From positions 62,001 through 126,000 of the forward strand of contig JAUIRK010000758.1 of assembly GCA_030549495.1 (NCBI GenBank): a DNA stretch of 64,000 nt, written 5' to 3'. The position numbers were made by a program, and so were the translations under genes. The notes under the pieces are model-generated. The model was given only the letters and a program-made list of their open reading frames with translations. It ran no database searches and had not been told where the DNA came from. This document shows positions 11,346 through 22,278 of the stretch, in pieces (position 1 is the first letter of the stretch; every line of letters starts with the position of its first letter). Source of the DNA: Nectonema munidae (lineage: Eukaryota; Nematomorpha; Nectonematoida; Nectonematidae).

Positions 11346-13012
11346 TTGAATAACGTTACAAATAGCACACATTTTTACTGTATTTTTTTTTACATAGCAT
11401 GCATCTTCCTTGGCTTTTCGCTGAAATAGGATGATGTAAACCAACTTTCAATCTTCTTCCACTTGGCCCTGATGTATTGTGATTTCTCGTTTTAGTGAAT
11501 AACTCATGGACTATATCTCGAGTGAATGTTAAAAGGTCTTTATTTGGAAAGCAAACAAGTTCAACGTAGAGTCTCCAAACTGCTACAGTTGCAATACTAA
11601 GTGTGTTTATAAAAAATGGCCAATACCACTTTTTGGATTTGATAATTGGGCGGTATTGACTAACAAAAGATCTAGTAAATCCACACCTCCCATTCCAATA
11701 TTATATTCGTAAAAGCATGCTGGCTGAGAAATTTCTACTCTTTTTTTCATCTTTTTGTTGCAAATATTGGATCGATTGTAAGATAGTTTGATTCAATCAA
11801 TACAACTTTGCTATCTTTCCATTGTACAATGGCAACATCTCCATCACTATAACAATCATAAAAACCTCTATCTTCATTTCTGTTAATTTTTTTATGGTAT
11901 CAGTGGGCACTTTTTGATACGGTTTCCTCTAAGAGTACCAATGGCTTTAAATCCTTTTCTTTTAAGTTCTTTTAAAAGATCATATGAAGTGAAAAAGTTG
12001 TCGAAAAAAAGATAATGGGAAGAAGGATTTTCAATAACATGTGACAAAAGATGTATAACAACATTTCTTCCCAAGCTATGAAACTTGGGATTGCTCGAAG
12101 AACCGATGTATGTTTCAAAACAAAAAGGATAACCTGTTGATGAAGCAAGGACCCAATTTTTGAACCCAAATTTGATTGGCTTTCCTTTCAAAAACATTTT
12201 AGCGGAATGTTTTCCAAAAAAAGGTACCATCTGCTCGTCAATTCAGAGTTTTTCGCTGAAAATGCCAAACTGTTGTAAAGCCTTGTTCAAAAGGTTCTGT
12301 AACTTTTGAATTTTCGAAAGTTTATTATTTTTTTCTAAATTTTCATTATCTGCAAAATGGATGTATACTTTTATCTCTTCGAATCTGTTTCTTGACATCT
12401 GTTTTGCTACAAGTTCACAACAAACATCATCATCTTTCTTCCAATACATTCTCTGACCAGGTCTGGTGTTGTAGCCCGTCAACAAAACTATCCCAATAAA
12501 CTTGTGTAGCTCCATTTCATTCACATCCAATACATGATTTTTCTGTGCAGCATATGTATTTGATTCTTCCAATATCATTTTCAATATATCATCATTATAA
12601 AACAACTTGAACAGTTCAGCTGGTGATTTGTCTTTCAATTCAGAATTTTTAAACTTTATGGGAGTCATACTTTCATGTCTAAGTGGCTCAAAATATTTTG
12701 ATTTTTTCTATTTGGGTAGTTCTTCTTTCACTTTTTTAGAACATGACGAGAGACTTTCACATTGGTTTTTAGGAGTCAAAAAAACATCCAGACTGCCTGA
12801 AACATCGTTTGGTAAAAGTTTTGTTGTTGAATCATTATCATCTTCTTCCTCCAAGTCAGTCAAAATTCCATCACTTGTTTCAGGTGGCAGAATTACTATA
12901 CTTGTATCATTTTCATCGTCACACTCTAATACGGTATCAATAGCTTCTGAAAGAGTAAGATTGAAACGATCTCTTCATTTTCATTGTTATTATCACTTTC
13001 AGAGTAAGACAT
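11346..13012 (-). pseudogene. piggyBac-type transposase relic (first copy)
   Basis: Minus strand. It reads from a start at about 13012 through an acidic N terminus (FLTPKNQCESLSSC, then ELKDKSPAELFKLFY), the DDE_Tnp_1_7 core (MELHKFIGIVLLTGYNTRPG), IDEQMVPFFGK with the first catalytic Asp, GYPFCFETYIG, LFFDNFFTSYDLLKEL with the second Asp, KGFKAIGTLRGNRI, and GMGGVDLLD, where the third Asp is expected. It ends in a short Cys-containing tail (CAICNV). The gene is broken by several frame changes and stops, mainly in the N-terminal 150 codons and after 11890. Length and domain order match a complete piggyBac transposase. Confidence 0.88.
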
Positions 13013-13344
13013 TGCGAGGATAATGAAACAAAATCAAAGTAATGAAGAGGAAAAAATCATTTTTATAAAGGAGAGCAAACAAGGTGATTGATGTGCTTGC
13101 ATAACACTTGTGTCATTTTTGTTAAATTGAATACGTAAAGTAGTTTATCAAAACTAGAATGTCTATCTTTTTAATAATGTATGCATGCGCCCATTGTTCC
13201 TCTACAGGAACATCCTGTGTCTTTCTTATTTAAGTTTTGATGTCTAAATTTTTGTTATTTTAGTTCTATTAAATATAAAACTAGTCTACTTCACAAATTT
13301 AAACACTTTTTTCCATACTTTTTATTAAGCTGGGCACTAATGGG
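11346..13344 (-). mobile_element. piggyBac element, right end defined at a TTAA site
   Basis: The right end is GGCACTAATGGG followed by TTAA (13345-13348). Read inward this is TTAACCCATTAGTGCC, the CCC-starting TIR and TTAA target expected of piggyBac. The left end is not resolved; the transposase frame runs directly into the minisatellite at 10989-11340, so the left TIR is lost or replaced. The same TIR pattern occurs on the small MITEs scattered through the window, for example 62172-62280. Confidence 0.65.
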
Positions 13345-13498
13345 TTAAGACATTTTAAAACACCAAATTTAATTTCTGCTGCGGTGTTTTTGAGTAAAAC
13401 AATTTGATACTTTTTTAATAAAAAAAAATGGGTTAAGACATTTTAAAACACCAAATTTAATTTCTGCTGCAGTGTTTTTGAGTAAAACAATTTGATAC
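13342..13498. repeat. Direct duplication (two copies, about 69 bp, 88 bp apart)
   Basis: Positions 13342-13410 and 13430-13498 are nearly identical (one difference, GCGG versus GCAG). Both begin GGGTTAAGACATTTT and end AATTTGATAC. A 19-base AT-rich spacer separates them. Both copies start at the GGG-TTAA junction of the piggyBac end, so the duplication includes the tip of the transposon and its target site. Confidence 0.85.
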
Positions 13499-13560
13499 GC
13501 TTCTCCTGCAAGACTTTTGCCATCAAAGTGAAGACAAAAGAGTTCATCTTTTTGTAGTTT
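13345..13560 (-). pseudogene. Central fragment of the interrupted transposon protein
   Basis: Minus-strand frame reading KDELFCLHFDGKSLAG, then YQIVLLKNTAAEIKFG, up to LKCLN, where the piggyBac TTAA interrupts it. The H-F-D-G-K segment resembles the first catalytic-Asp region of a transposase family that I know only as uncharacterised proteins with a V-H-W-D-G-K motif. The last 69 bases of this region are present twice (see 13342-13498). Confidence 0.5.
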
Positions 13561-13572
13561 TTCAAAAAAAAT

Positions 13573-14342
13573 TTATTTTAGTTTTTCTTCCTTCTTGGAT
13601 AACTTTTTTCCAGATTCCTGACTGACTTGGAACCGGTACATTATATCCTTAAGAACCTTTTGTGCTTTGTTTGTTGAAATGTTGTTTTTACGTATTAGTA
13701 AACTCGCTGTTTCAGTACTCGTTCTTTTGTACGTAGATTTATCTTCAGAAAAAACAAAGGAAGAGGAGTCATTAAAAGAAAATTCAGAGCTGGATTCAGA
13801 GACATCAAGCTTTTGTGAATCTTTATTATGATTTATCTGAACACAAGTTCGTTTCCTTGGATGTATTGTTTTTAATGGAGCTTCTTTTACCATCGAATAA
13901 CCGATTTTACCTCCACTTTCAATTTGCTTTTTGTAAAATTCCTTGTCTTCAGTGCATTTCCATTCTCCTTTTGGATTTGTCACATCAAATAAATTAGAAA
14001 GTGTTGAAATAAACTTATTAGATGATTCAGATTTATCAAATGATTTAGTTTTTTTCTTATTAGTGCACTAGAAAAATGTGGAAAGTTCAGAGTTTCTCTC
14101 CAAAGCAACTCAATATCCGTGACCATAGTTTTTATTCTATCTTGTCGCAGCTTTTCTAAATTGAATATAAAAAAAACAAAGTTATCAAGAATTTGACGAT
14201 TTGTTGGAATTCGAGAAAGATTCGAAATTTTTTCAACAAGAGGAATATTTTGATCTCTTTTCGGTTTAGATGACGTTGGTAGATAGCTTTTCCAGATAAG
14301 CCGGTTAGCTTCTACAATTTTACTAGAATTTTTAAACGCCAT
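13573..14342 (-). pseudogene. N-terminal part of an unclassified transposon protein
   Basis: Minus strand. It starts at ATG 14342 with SSKIVEANRLIWKSYLP, continues through IPTNRQILDNFVFFI, RIKTMVTDIELLWRETLNFP and, after one frame change near 14050, SNKFISTLSNLFDV, then EDKEFYKKQIESGGKIGYS, and a Ser/Thr-rich region (KLDVSESSSEFSFNDSSS). The segment L-x-x-L-F-D followed by E-D-x-x-F-x-x-x-Q is characteristic of a transposon-derived family seen in arthropods and Hydra, often annotated as uncharacterised. I cannot assign a superfamily. One clear frameshift separates the two frames. With 13345-13560 and probably 10504-10746 it is one gene, broken by the piggyBac. Confidence 0.55.
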
Positions 14343-15203
14343 TTTTTAATAGAACAGAATAATGTGTAAAAAACTAAAAAAAATTTTTTTTAAACCTTTC
14401 TATTAATTTATAATATAATTTTTCAAATCTTATAATAAATTAATAGAAAGGGGAAAAGTTTTTTTGATTTTTTTTAAAATCAACGGTATTGTTGCAATCT
14501 AGATAGAATTATTCCACTAATGAAAGGGGTTTCATATTTTAATTTACAATTTTAGATTTAGTAATCACCCTAAACCTGGTTTAAACTTAATTGAATACTA
14601 CGTATCTACCATGCTCAGAATTTTGTGTAGCTTTATGCTTATTTAAATTTAATAGATTTCGTTTAAAAGAAGAATTAGGTGTCTATGTCTATGTGTGTTG
14701 ATCGTCTTAACTTCTGAAGATGATTATTTCTAAAGTATAATAATAGTGGATTACTGATACAAGTCCATAACAGCGTATAGGCGGCTAGCTATGCAGATGT
14801 ATGCTATTATTACGAATATAAGAAACTTTTATTTGCTAAAAAATCAAACAGCAAAGGATCTTAACATGTATTTTTAATTTCTGATACAGTTAAAATTTAA
14901 TCAGAAATTGAGTGGCAATAATCAAGGTCTTTCCTTGAGAATTTATCGATAAAAAATGGGTGGTAATTTGCGAGCTGTATGGCGATGCACATTCACTTCA
15001 TATACAACAACACGACACCATTTTAACATCCTTAAAACCAACGTAAGCATCATCAAAAACGGTGAAAGGGAGGCAGATATAAGAATGAAGTGTGATTAAC
15101 GTTTTTCAAGACGAGTTGTTTGTTGTGTTACCTTGAAAGTAAGTAGTCGTCGTCTCATAAATATGTCATTATTTTGTGTTTGGATGAATCGATAGTGTCA
15201 TAA
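14343..15203. other. AT-rich stretch without recognised gene
   Basis: The only thing noted is a strong donor-like site (CTTGAAAGTAAGTAG near 15131-15145) that could end an untranslated first exon of a gene reading right. Confidence 0.3.
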
Positions 15204-15308
15204 ATGAGAGAGATGATGGACAAAGTGGAATTAGAAGAAGATGCTGTTCCAGAGGTAAACGGAGAACAGTTTCCAGAAGAGAAAAGTTACCACATTGCTA
15301 GGCGTTAA
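15204..15308 (+). CDS. Short coding-like ORF, possible first coding exon
   Basis: ATG at 15204 opens MREMMDKVELEEDAVPE, an acidic peptide of non-repeat character. A donor-like GAG|GTAAAC lies at 15255; without splicing the frame runs 34 codons to TAA at 15306. A second, stronger donor (AAA|GTAAGT) lies about 65 bases upstream of the ATG, as expected if a 5' untranslated exon were spliced. No matching downstream exon was found and no family is recognised, so this may be chance. Confidence 0.22.
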   Translation: MREMMDKVELEEDAVPEVNGEQFPEEKSYHIARR

Positions 15309-15377
15309 CTGCTTTTTCATTCACAATAGTAGTGTAGAGAACCTTAGTTCTGTTACAGTAGAATTAGTATCTGAAGA

Positions 15378-16315
15378 AACAATAGAGCATCGGCTCTCCT
15401 ACAATGATATCACACACACACACACCATGTAGAAACTTTAATCAATCATTGCTTTAGATATTCATATTCCAAAGTTTAGTATAAAGTGATTGCAGTAATT
15501 TTAATAATTCAATATTATTATACTTGCTTTTCCCAATTTATCTTTGCTCAAAATGTTTCATGAAGGCTATAAGTATACTTTGAAAAGAGAAACGAAATCC
15601 ACATCCACTTATATTTGTACGAAGATAAATTCAAAGAATTGTCCTGGTAAATATTTTCATTTCTCACATGGAGTTTTAGTTAGAAGAGTGTGTGACACTT
15701 TTAAACGATTTTCGTGAATTCTGAATTCCATTAATAAAGCCAATGTTTTATTTTAATTTTCCATACTAGCCAAAACAAAGTTGGAAAAATTAATCTGACT
15801 CGCTAGGTTTTTTAAAAAAAATTTAAATTTTGAAATCATTAAATATTCAGTCATGTTTAAATTTAGTTATTTTAACAAATAAAAAAAGGTATATTATATA
15901 AGATTGTATTTAAACTTAAAAAGGTCTAAAAACAACAACGATATATACAAAGTATAACGTTCCTAGTCAAATTAGGACTTTGGCTTTTTAAGTTTCGGTT
16001 TTTGAATAGGTTTAGAGGTTTTTTCATGGCATCATCATAATCTATCTTTTCTTATTTTGATATTAAATATGAAAAACTTTATACGTTTTTATACTTTTAT
16101 ATTTTTTTCTTTCAAGTTGTGCCCCCCCCCCCCTCCCATAAAAATTTCTGGATACGCCCCTGCCTAAGTTGATTAGTAACATTGGTAAACTTTTGTTGCA
16201 TTTAAGAGGAAAAATTCTTTACGTCAATCATTTTCAATCTGAAGCGATGATTCGCTATTGTTTCTACACAATGCGTGAGGAATCACTGTAGGAGAGCTGA
16301 TGCTCTATTGTTTTC
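15378..16315. repeat. Segment with about 30-bp inverted ends
   Basis: AACAATAGAGCATCGGCTCT near 15380 recurs in reverse complement near 16290-16310 (AACAATAGAGCATCAGCTCT). About 30 bases match on each side. The interior holds a (CA)n run, a poly-C run at 16122-16135 and, at about 16143-16163, the sequence GGATACGCCCCTG, resembling the end of the hAT MITEs near 62 kb. The segment may be a non-autonomous transposon; no target duplication was confirmed. Confidence 0.45.
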
Positions 16316-17418
16316 CGTTATATAATGTGTACTCAACTCACTGCAACAGAGCAGCAGTTACACGTAGCAAGCTTCCATTCTGGAAACTTTTGTATCCTGA
16401 AAACTTTTCGCCTAGAACCAACGAAAAATGTGCATTAGCTGGCATCAGTGATGACCAGATTCAAAGTCCTAAATCTTAACTAGCCTTCTGCATTGCCTCT
16501 TTCTCTCACCCAAACATATTTCAAGACTTTTATGCACGCTGATGTATTCAAAGCAGAGAGTTGAGACATCTCTTTACAAAATGAATATAAATAAAATATA
16601 AGGGATGATGATCTCACACAAAGAACCCGCAGTATACCTAACATGCCCCTCAGAATAATAGAGAGAAGGCTTTTTCAAATCTGGGCCCTGGGAAAAATTA
16701 TTTGGGCCCCATTACTTCTCATCAGTCTTCAAAAATTATAAATTGAAATTTTAAAATAGCTAATATTTTTTAATATTTAATTCGTTTCAAGTCTAATAAA
16801 AAGTAAAAAAAATTATTAATATTATTTGTTTATTACATATTGATCATAAACAAAAACAATAAGTTTATGTTGAAAAGAATTATAAATAAGTTCTTTAACT
16901 TTTGAATAAAAAAAATCACTATTGTAAACGTTTTTTAATATTTATTTGATTCAAAAAATTTGTTTTTACTTTTTTTGTTAGAAATTTTGTCTTTTATAAA
17001 CTTTACAGTTTTACACAACCCATTCACTCCTAGTATTTTGGACATTGAAATATTTTAGAACTATTTTTTTGTCGATCAAGTTTCTTCAAGGCAGTTTCAA
17101 GATTCAAAAGGCACTCCAGTTTCTTGCTACGCTAATTACGTTTGAATTAATTAATATTAACTCTTTTTTCTCTTTCCATTTCTTTGATTTGTTAATGCGT
17201 TTAGCACAAAAATCAAGCAATTGTATCACACTATTTTAAACATTTTTTGGTATGAAAATCATTTTATAATTGAGATTTTTTAAAGTTCCTTTAAAATTTA
17301 ATTATACTTTTTTAGAATTAATTCTATTTTCTTGATAAAATTTTCAATTTTTTATAATCTAATTTAAATTTTTTCAGATTAAAATTAATTTTGGATTTTA
17401 CAACATAAAACAATAAAA

Positions 17419-19870
17419 ATGCCAACAAAAAAGTAAGAGAATGAATTTTTGAAATATGGTTTCATAGAAGCTGGTACTACTGATCATCCAATACCACTTT
17501 GCTTAAAGTGTTGTAAAACACAATCAAACAAATCAATGAGGGCAATTAAGAAGGAAAACCATTGCAATAAATGTCAACCGGAACTGAAGAATAAGTCCTT
17601 GGAGTATTGGGAAAGAATGAAAGAGGAATTTAAGAAGCAAAAAAAAGCTCAACATTTTTATCAAACCTAAAAATAACTTCCTCCACCTCATATATGATTT
17701 CGCATTTGATAGCTAAATCTAAAAAACCATTTAGAGAGAGTGATCGTTTGATTATTCCAGCCGCAGAAATAATTTTGAAACATATTTTCAATGAAAAAAA
17801 AATAAAAATATCTTGAATCAGATACCTCTATCTCACACAACAGTTTCTAGAAGAATAGATGATATTGCCCTAAAATTTAGAAGAACAACTAATATCAAGA
17901 TTAGCTGCATCTCCTTATTATGCTTTGCAAATTGATGAGAGTCTCTTGACATTGAGAAAAAAAAGCATTTTGTTAGATACTTGTACTTAGAATCTGCTTG
18001 CGCGAATCTACTCTGTGCTTTATTTTTGCCGATTCATAGCACAGGCTTTGATATATTCCAAGAATTTCACAAATTTGTTAAATTGCGTGGGAATATGCAC
18101 CGACGGAGCCAGAGCTATGACTGGTAAAACCTGCGGGTCTATAACAAAAATGAAAGAAATTGCCCCAAATTGGGGGTCTACGCATTGTATGATTCACAGA
18201 GAAGCTTTAGCTACCAAAGTGATGCCTGAAAAATTGAAACTAATTCTTGGTGAAATAATAAAAATTGTTAATTATATTAAGAGTAATCCACTCAACAGTC
18301 GAATTTTCAAATATTTATGTGAAAATAACGATGCTGATTTCAATAGACTTTTATTAAACACTGAGGTTAGATGGTTGAGTGCGACTATTTTTACTCAAAA
18401 ATGAAGTTCAAACATTTCTAAAGGATAAGCATGAAATATTAGGCCAAAAGTTTGATGATGAAAATTGGGTGTTAAACTTAATTTATCTTTGCGATATTTT
18501 TGAAGTTTTAAATGAATTAAATGCATCTCTACATTTAATGCAAGAACGTTACAATTTTTAATTTGTATGACAAAATTAGTGCTTTTAAAGAAAAACTGGA
18601 TTTCAAAAATAGAAGGCTAATTTTATGCTGAACTTATTAATAATAAGGATTATAATTCTATTATAATATAGAAGAAGGCTTATTTTATATTTATACTGTT
18701 AAGCTCTTCAAACTTAATTTATTCCTTTAAAATCTGTTAATCATTTTCTTTTTTTCTTTCCAACCTTAGTGAGTAATTCTCTTTTCATATCCCCATAGTG
18801 CATTGCAATACTATCCCTCTGACCCTGGATGATTATTCTCTTTATTCCATATCTTTCCAACAAATTTAATATTTCAAATTACAATCTTATGTTTATCTTT
18901 TTTTCTATCTTCTTCCCCTTGATATCTTTCGCTATTAAAATTCAGTGCCTCTTCTTTATTTATTCTTTTTTATTACTTTCTCAAATCTTTAATTTATATA
19001 GATATATTATTTATACATATATATAACTCTTTTAATTTTCCTTCTATCTCCTCTTCATTTTCTTACATATGCTTCAAACTCTTTATTTGCATCTACCTCA
19101 ATCCCTGCCAACGATTCTCAATTGCTCATCCTGCATATTCACACACCCTCTCGACTCTTCTTATTCCACTTCAATGCTTACTTTCCAAGCCAACACTGAT
19201 ATTTACAAAAATGAATTTTCCGGAATCAACGTCTTCCTGTATCCAAATCAAATGTTATATCTTACACCATCAAACTGTTTTATACTCAAATCAATTTTCT
19301 TTTAATTATTATGCAATCATGTGACGACAACCTATCTTGGTTTGTTCACTTTTTTAAATAAATCCTTTAAAATCCTTATTTTATCTTTCCTACACTTCAA
19401 AAAAATATAAAGAATACGATTCAAAAAGAAAATATGGTCTTAATAATTAAGCAGCATCTTTCAGGTCTCAAGGAACAATGTGAAAATTACTTCACTCACT
19501 GATGCTTCCGATCCAAGAGGAAATGAATGGATTAGAAATCCATTTATCAATAAAACAAGTGGCAACCTAACGATACTTCAAGAAGATCAACTGCTTGAAA
19601 TTTCTAATGATGGGAATATAAAGATATATTTCAAGAGGAAAAAAATGTAGTAAAATTCTGGGCAAATGTAAAAAGTCAATTCTCTCTCAAATTGCAATAA
19701 AAAGTTACCCATATTTCCGACATCGTTTCTCTGTGAATCAGGAATTTTCACATATGTGTGCTTTAAAAACAAAACAAAGGAGTAGACTTGATACTTCAAA
19801 TTCTCTCAGAATATGTCTACCAACAATTGATCCTGATTTTGATAAAATAATTGAAAGATAACAACAACAA
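17419..19870 (+). pseudogene. hAT transposase relic, ZBED5/SCAND3 type
   Basis: Plus strand, from ATG 17419. A BED-type zinc finger region (PLCLKCCKTQSNKSM, LEYWERMKEEFKKQ) is followed by the RNase H-like core: GICTDGARAMTG with the catalytic Asp, then THCMIHREALATKVMP, IVNYIKSNPLNSRIF and LLLNTEVRWLS. After a gap of about 0.8 kb (18640-19430) the C-terminal part resumes: HLSGLKEQCENYF, then TKQRSRLDTSNSLRICLP near 19770, typical of the hAT dimerisation end in ZBED5-like proteins. Many stops and shifts, plus the intervening insertion, show an old dead copy. Degenerate candidate ends lie near 16655 and 20015 but are not convincing. Confidence 0.82.
18640..19430. other. Insertion splitting the hAT relic, C-rich on the plus strand
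   Basis: The hAT coding sequence breaks off near 18640 and resumes near 19440. The inserted stretch is pyrimidine-rich on the plus strand (for example CACCCTCTCGACTC near 19145), unlike its flanks, and includes a chance open frame at 19069-19305. Its identity is unknown. Confidence 0.4.
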
Positions 19871-20409
19871 ATATCACAGATATTGAATATATTTTGATAT
19901 CCATTTAAAATAAATTATTGTGATTATTCTAATTTAATATATTACTTGATTTTACCTTAAATAAAATTTTTAGGGCCTAGAGTTAATTTTAACAAAATTT
20001 TGAGTCCGTATGTAGAAAAGGTTGAAGATATATGATCAAGAGGAGTGAGAAGGCGGCACTCTGCATCAAAGTAATATTGGCAAAAATTAAAGGACGGATT
20101 TACAGTGAAATTGATCATAATACAAGCTTTTATTTTATATAGCTTTTAAATAATAGAAAATTTTATAATGATTTAATTTTAGGCTTAATTTATGTGATAA
20201 TTCTCCTTCAAAAAATAAGATATGAAGAAAAGAAAATATTTACATTTGAAATTAATGTAAATATTTTAATTAGGCTTAATGAGTTATTTTAACACTCTAC
20301 AAATTATTTTTAATAGTACTATAAGATTGACATTATTAAAAATGGATTATTCGCATTTCCTTTCAAAAACGCAATGATTTTTACACCGTTGTCTCCGCGT
20401 TGTTATTAT

Positions 20410-20878
20410 GGTGCCGGGTCAAAACGCCCGAAACCCAAACGTTCGAAAATAATAATTCGGGCGTTACTATTTTTTGAAGTTTATTCTATTTGGACAGTTT
20501 TCAAAAGGGTTGATTTGACCCGAAATGATAGTGATCAATTTGACTTGAAAGATAAAAGTGATCATACAAAAATACATTATTTAATTGGTTTGAAAAACAA
20601 TTAAACTACCAATGGGAAATCAGTATGAAAACAGAAAAGATGTGACTGATTTAAACAGGAAAACAAGAATATAAATAATTTCTGATTTTGGTTCAAGATT
20701 TCAGGAGTAGTTCGATTCGATAAGATGGATAAATTAGGAATCATGTATATAAGATAATAATTGGAAAAAAGCATAGATACAAGAAAAAATCTTAAATTTT
20801 TAAATATTTTTAGTAGATTCAAGTTTCAGACGTTCATGTATCGGGTGTTTTGCTTTTCGGGCGTTTTGACTTGAATTG
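20410..20878. mobile_element. Non-autonomous element with inverted ends and 8-bp target duplication
   Basis: GTTATTAT flanks both sides (20402-20409 and 20879-20886). The left end contains GTCAAAACGCCCGAAACCC; the right end, reverse complemented, contains GTCAAAACGCCCGAAAAGC. The outermost bases of the two ends do not pair well, so the borders may be off by a few bases. The interior is AT-rich with no coding sequence. An 8-bp duplication suits hAT or a Mutator-like element. Confidence 0.55.
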
Positions 20879-21016
20879 GTTATTATATCTTTTCATGCAA
20901 GGAGATAATTTTATTTTAAATAATTATCAAATTGAATAATACAGAAGAAATTATAGGTGAATGTTCAAAATATGTTTAATCTAAGTGAGTACATTTATAA
21001 TAGGCTGTAGAGGGGG

Positions 21017-21205
21017 AAGAAGAAGAATTTATTTCGTATAACAAAGAAAACTCATCATTATAACATATTTATGAAGAAAAGATGTTACAAATTTAACGTT
21101 AAAAACACATCTTTTCTTCATAAATATTTTATAATGATGAAATGACATATGAATATTATTATTGTTTTCTTTGTCATGCGAAATAAATTCTTCTTCTTCT
21201 TCTTA
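21017..21205. repeat. Near-perfect palindromic element (about 189 bp)
   Basis: It begins AAGAAGAAGAATTTATTT and ends with its reverse complement. The arms share ACAAAGAAAAC and, nearer the centre, ATTTATGAAGAAAAGATGT. Only a short loop (ATTTAACGTTAAAAAC region) separates the arms, so the whole segment can fold into one hairpin. Confidence 0.8.
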
Positions 21206-21540
21206 ATTGAATTTTAAAAATGGCGAAGTGATAATATATATTACGACATGTTCAATGTGCATTTTCCTCTCAATGATGTAGAAAGGGAGGGAAGGAGGGA
21301 TGGATTCATACAAAAATATCATTTAAAATTCAAGAGATGTAAAATATTAAAGAGTCTAAGTGATTTTTATGCCGAAAAAAACATTAAAGAGAATGCTAAT
21401 TTCAAAAAATAGATATAGTCATTAATGCAGGAAAACTGTGGCGTAATTCTCATGTGTAAAAGAAAACGTGTTTATTATTTGCTTGTATGAAAAATTGATC
21501 CTAATTTTTATTGAGTTCGTAATCTAATTGTAAAGATAAA

Positions 21541-21690
21541 GGTACCGTGGGGTGTTTTCATCGAGAAGGCACACTTGCGTGGCTTGTATCGAACTATGAG
21601 AAAAGTAAGCTTGATGCAGGATCGAACCCAAGACCTTGAGTTATCGAAACCCACTACCTAACCAACCGTACGCACGCCCCCCCCCCCCCC
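21541..21690 (-). repeat. tRNA-derived SINE (family 2)
   Basis: Read on the minus strand there is an A-box-like segment (GGTTGGTTAGGTAG) and a B box (GGTCTTGGGTTCGATCCTG) at tRNA-like spacing, followed by a unique tail. The tail, CATCAAGCTTACTTTTCTCATAG, matches the plus-strand element at 52655-52760. A poly-C run lies at its 5' side. The pol III internal promoter is the main evidence; it is not a functional tRNA because the cloverleaf arms do not pair. Confidence 0.6.
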
Positions 21691-21774
21691 AGTAGGACAA
21701 GCTAAAAGATTAGTTTCGGACTTTATGGATCTGATCTGATTAGTTAAATGCAGGTTGCTAATCTATATTTCTGT

Positions 21775-21850
21775 GAATCGAACTGAGACCCAGAGATGAG
21801 AGTGGAGCGCACTATTAAACGCCACAGCCGTTGAACTAAATTAGCTCTAC
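21775..21850 (-). repeat. tRNA-like sequence, possible third SINE family
   Basis: On the minus strand TAGTTCAACGG (A-box-like) and GGTCTCAGTTCGATTCAC (B-box-like) are spaced about 45 bases apart. No good acceptor-stem pairing is visible, so I read it as a SINE head or pseudo-tRNA. Confidence 0.45.
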
Positions 21851-22040
21851 ATATGATTACATCTATTTACTACAGTCGACTATCACTAATTCAGAATGCT
21901 TAGGATTCGGGCTTTCCAAATTAGTAATTTTTCCGGTTTAGTCACTCTTTTTTTAATAAAAAAATTTCAACTTTGCTTGCTCGATTTCTCTCATTATAAA
22001 ATTGGCTTGAACTAAAATTCAATGTCAGATGTCAGTTTAA

Positions 22041-22169
22041 CTCATTAAGTACCATAGAAATCAGACGATATCTAAAAAACGCAGACGATTTATATTCAAA
22101 GTCATTGAAAAAAGCAGACGAAGATGAAATTACTTATGTTCCCAAATGGGAGCATTGGGACTTAATGGG
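22041..22169. mobile_element. piggyBac MITE, TTAA-flanked
   Basis: 129 bp between TTAA at 22037-22040 and 22170-22173. The ends are CTCATTAAGTACC and GGGACTTAATGGG. The core CAGACGATATCTAAAAAACG is shared with the copies at 45670 and 60269. Confidence 0.85.
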
Positions 22170-22278
22170 TTAATACTAAATGTACAACAAACCATTTATT
22201 TTAATTTCAGATATTTTAGGTCATTTTCAGATGTACTGATTCTACTGGGTGTAGACAATTTTTGAACATTTCTTTTAA

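Noticed and set aside
12607-13023. Plus-strand 138-codon open frame
   Set aside because: It is antisense to the piggyBac transposase N-terminal region and is Ser-rich from complementing acidic codons.
16655-20015. Terminal repeats of the hAT relic at 17.4-19.9 kb
   Set aside because: The candidate ends (CTTTTTCAAATCTGGGCCC and its distant counterpart) agree too poorly and lack an 8-bp duplication.
21541-21690. A functional tRNA gene
   Set aside because: A and B boxes are present but acceptor and anticodon stems do not pair, and the 3' body is shared with another dispersed copy, so SINE is the better reading.
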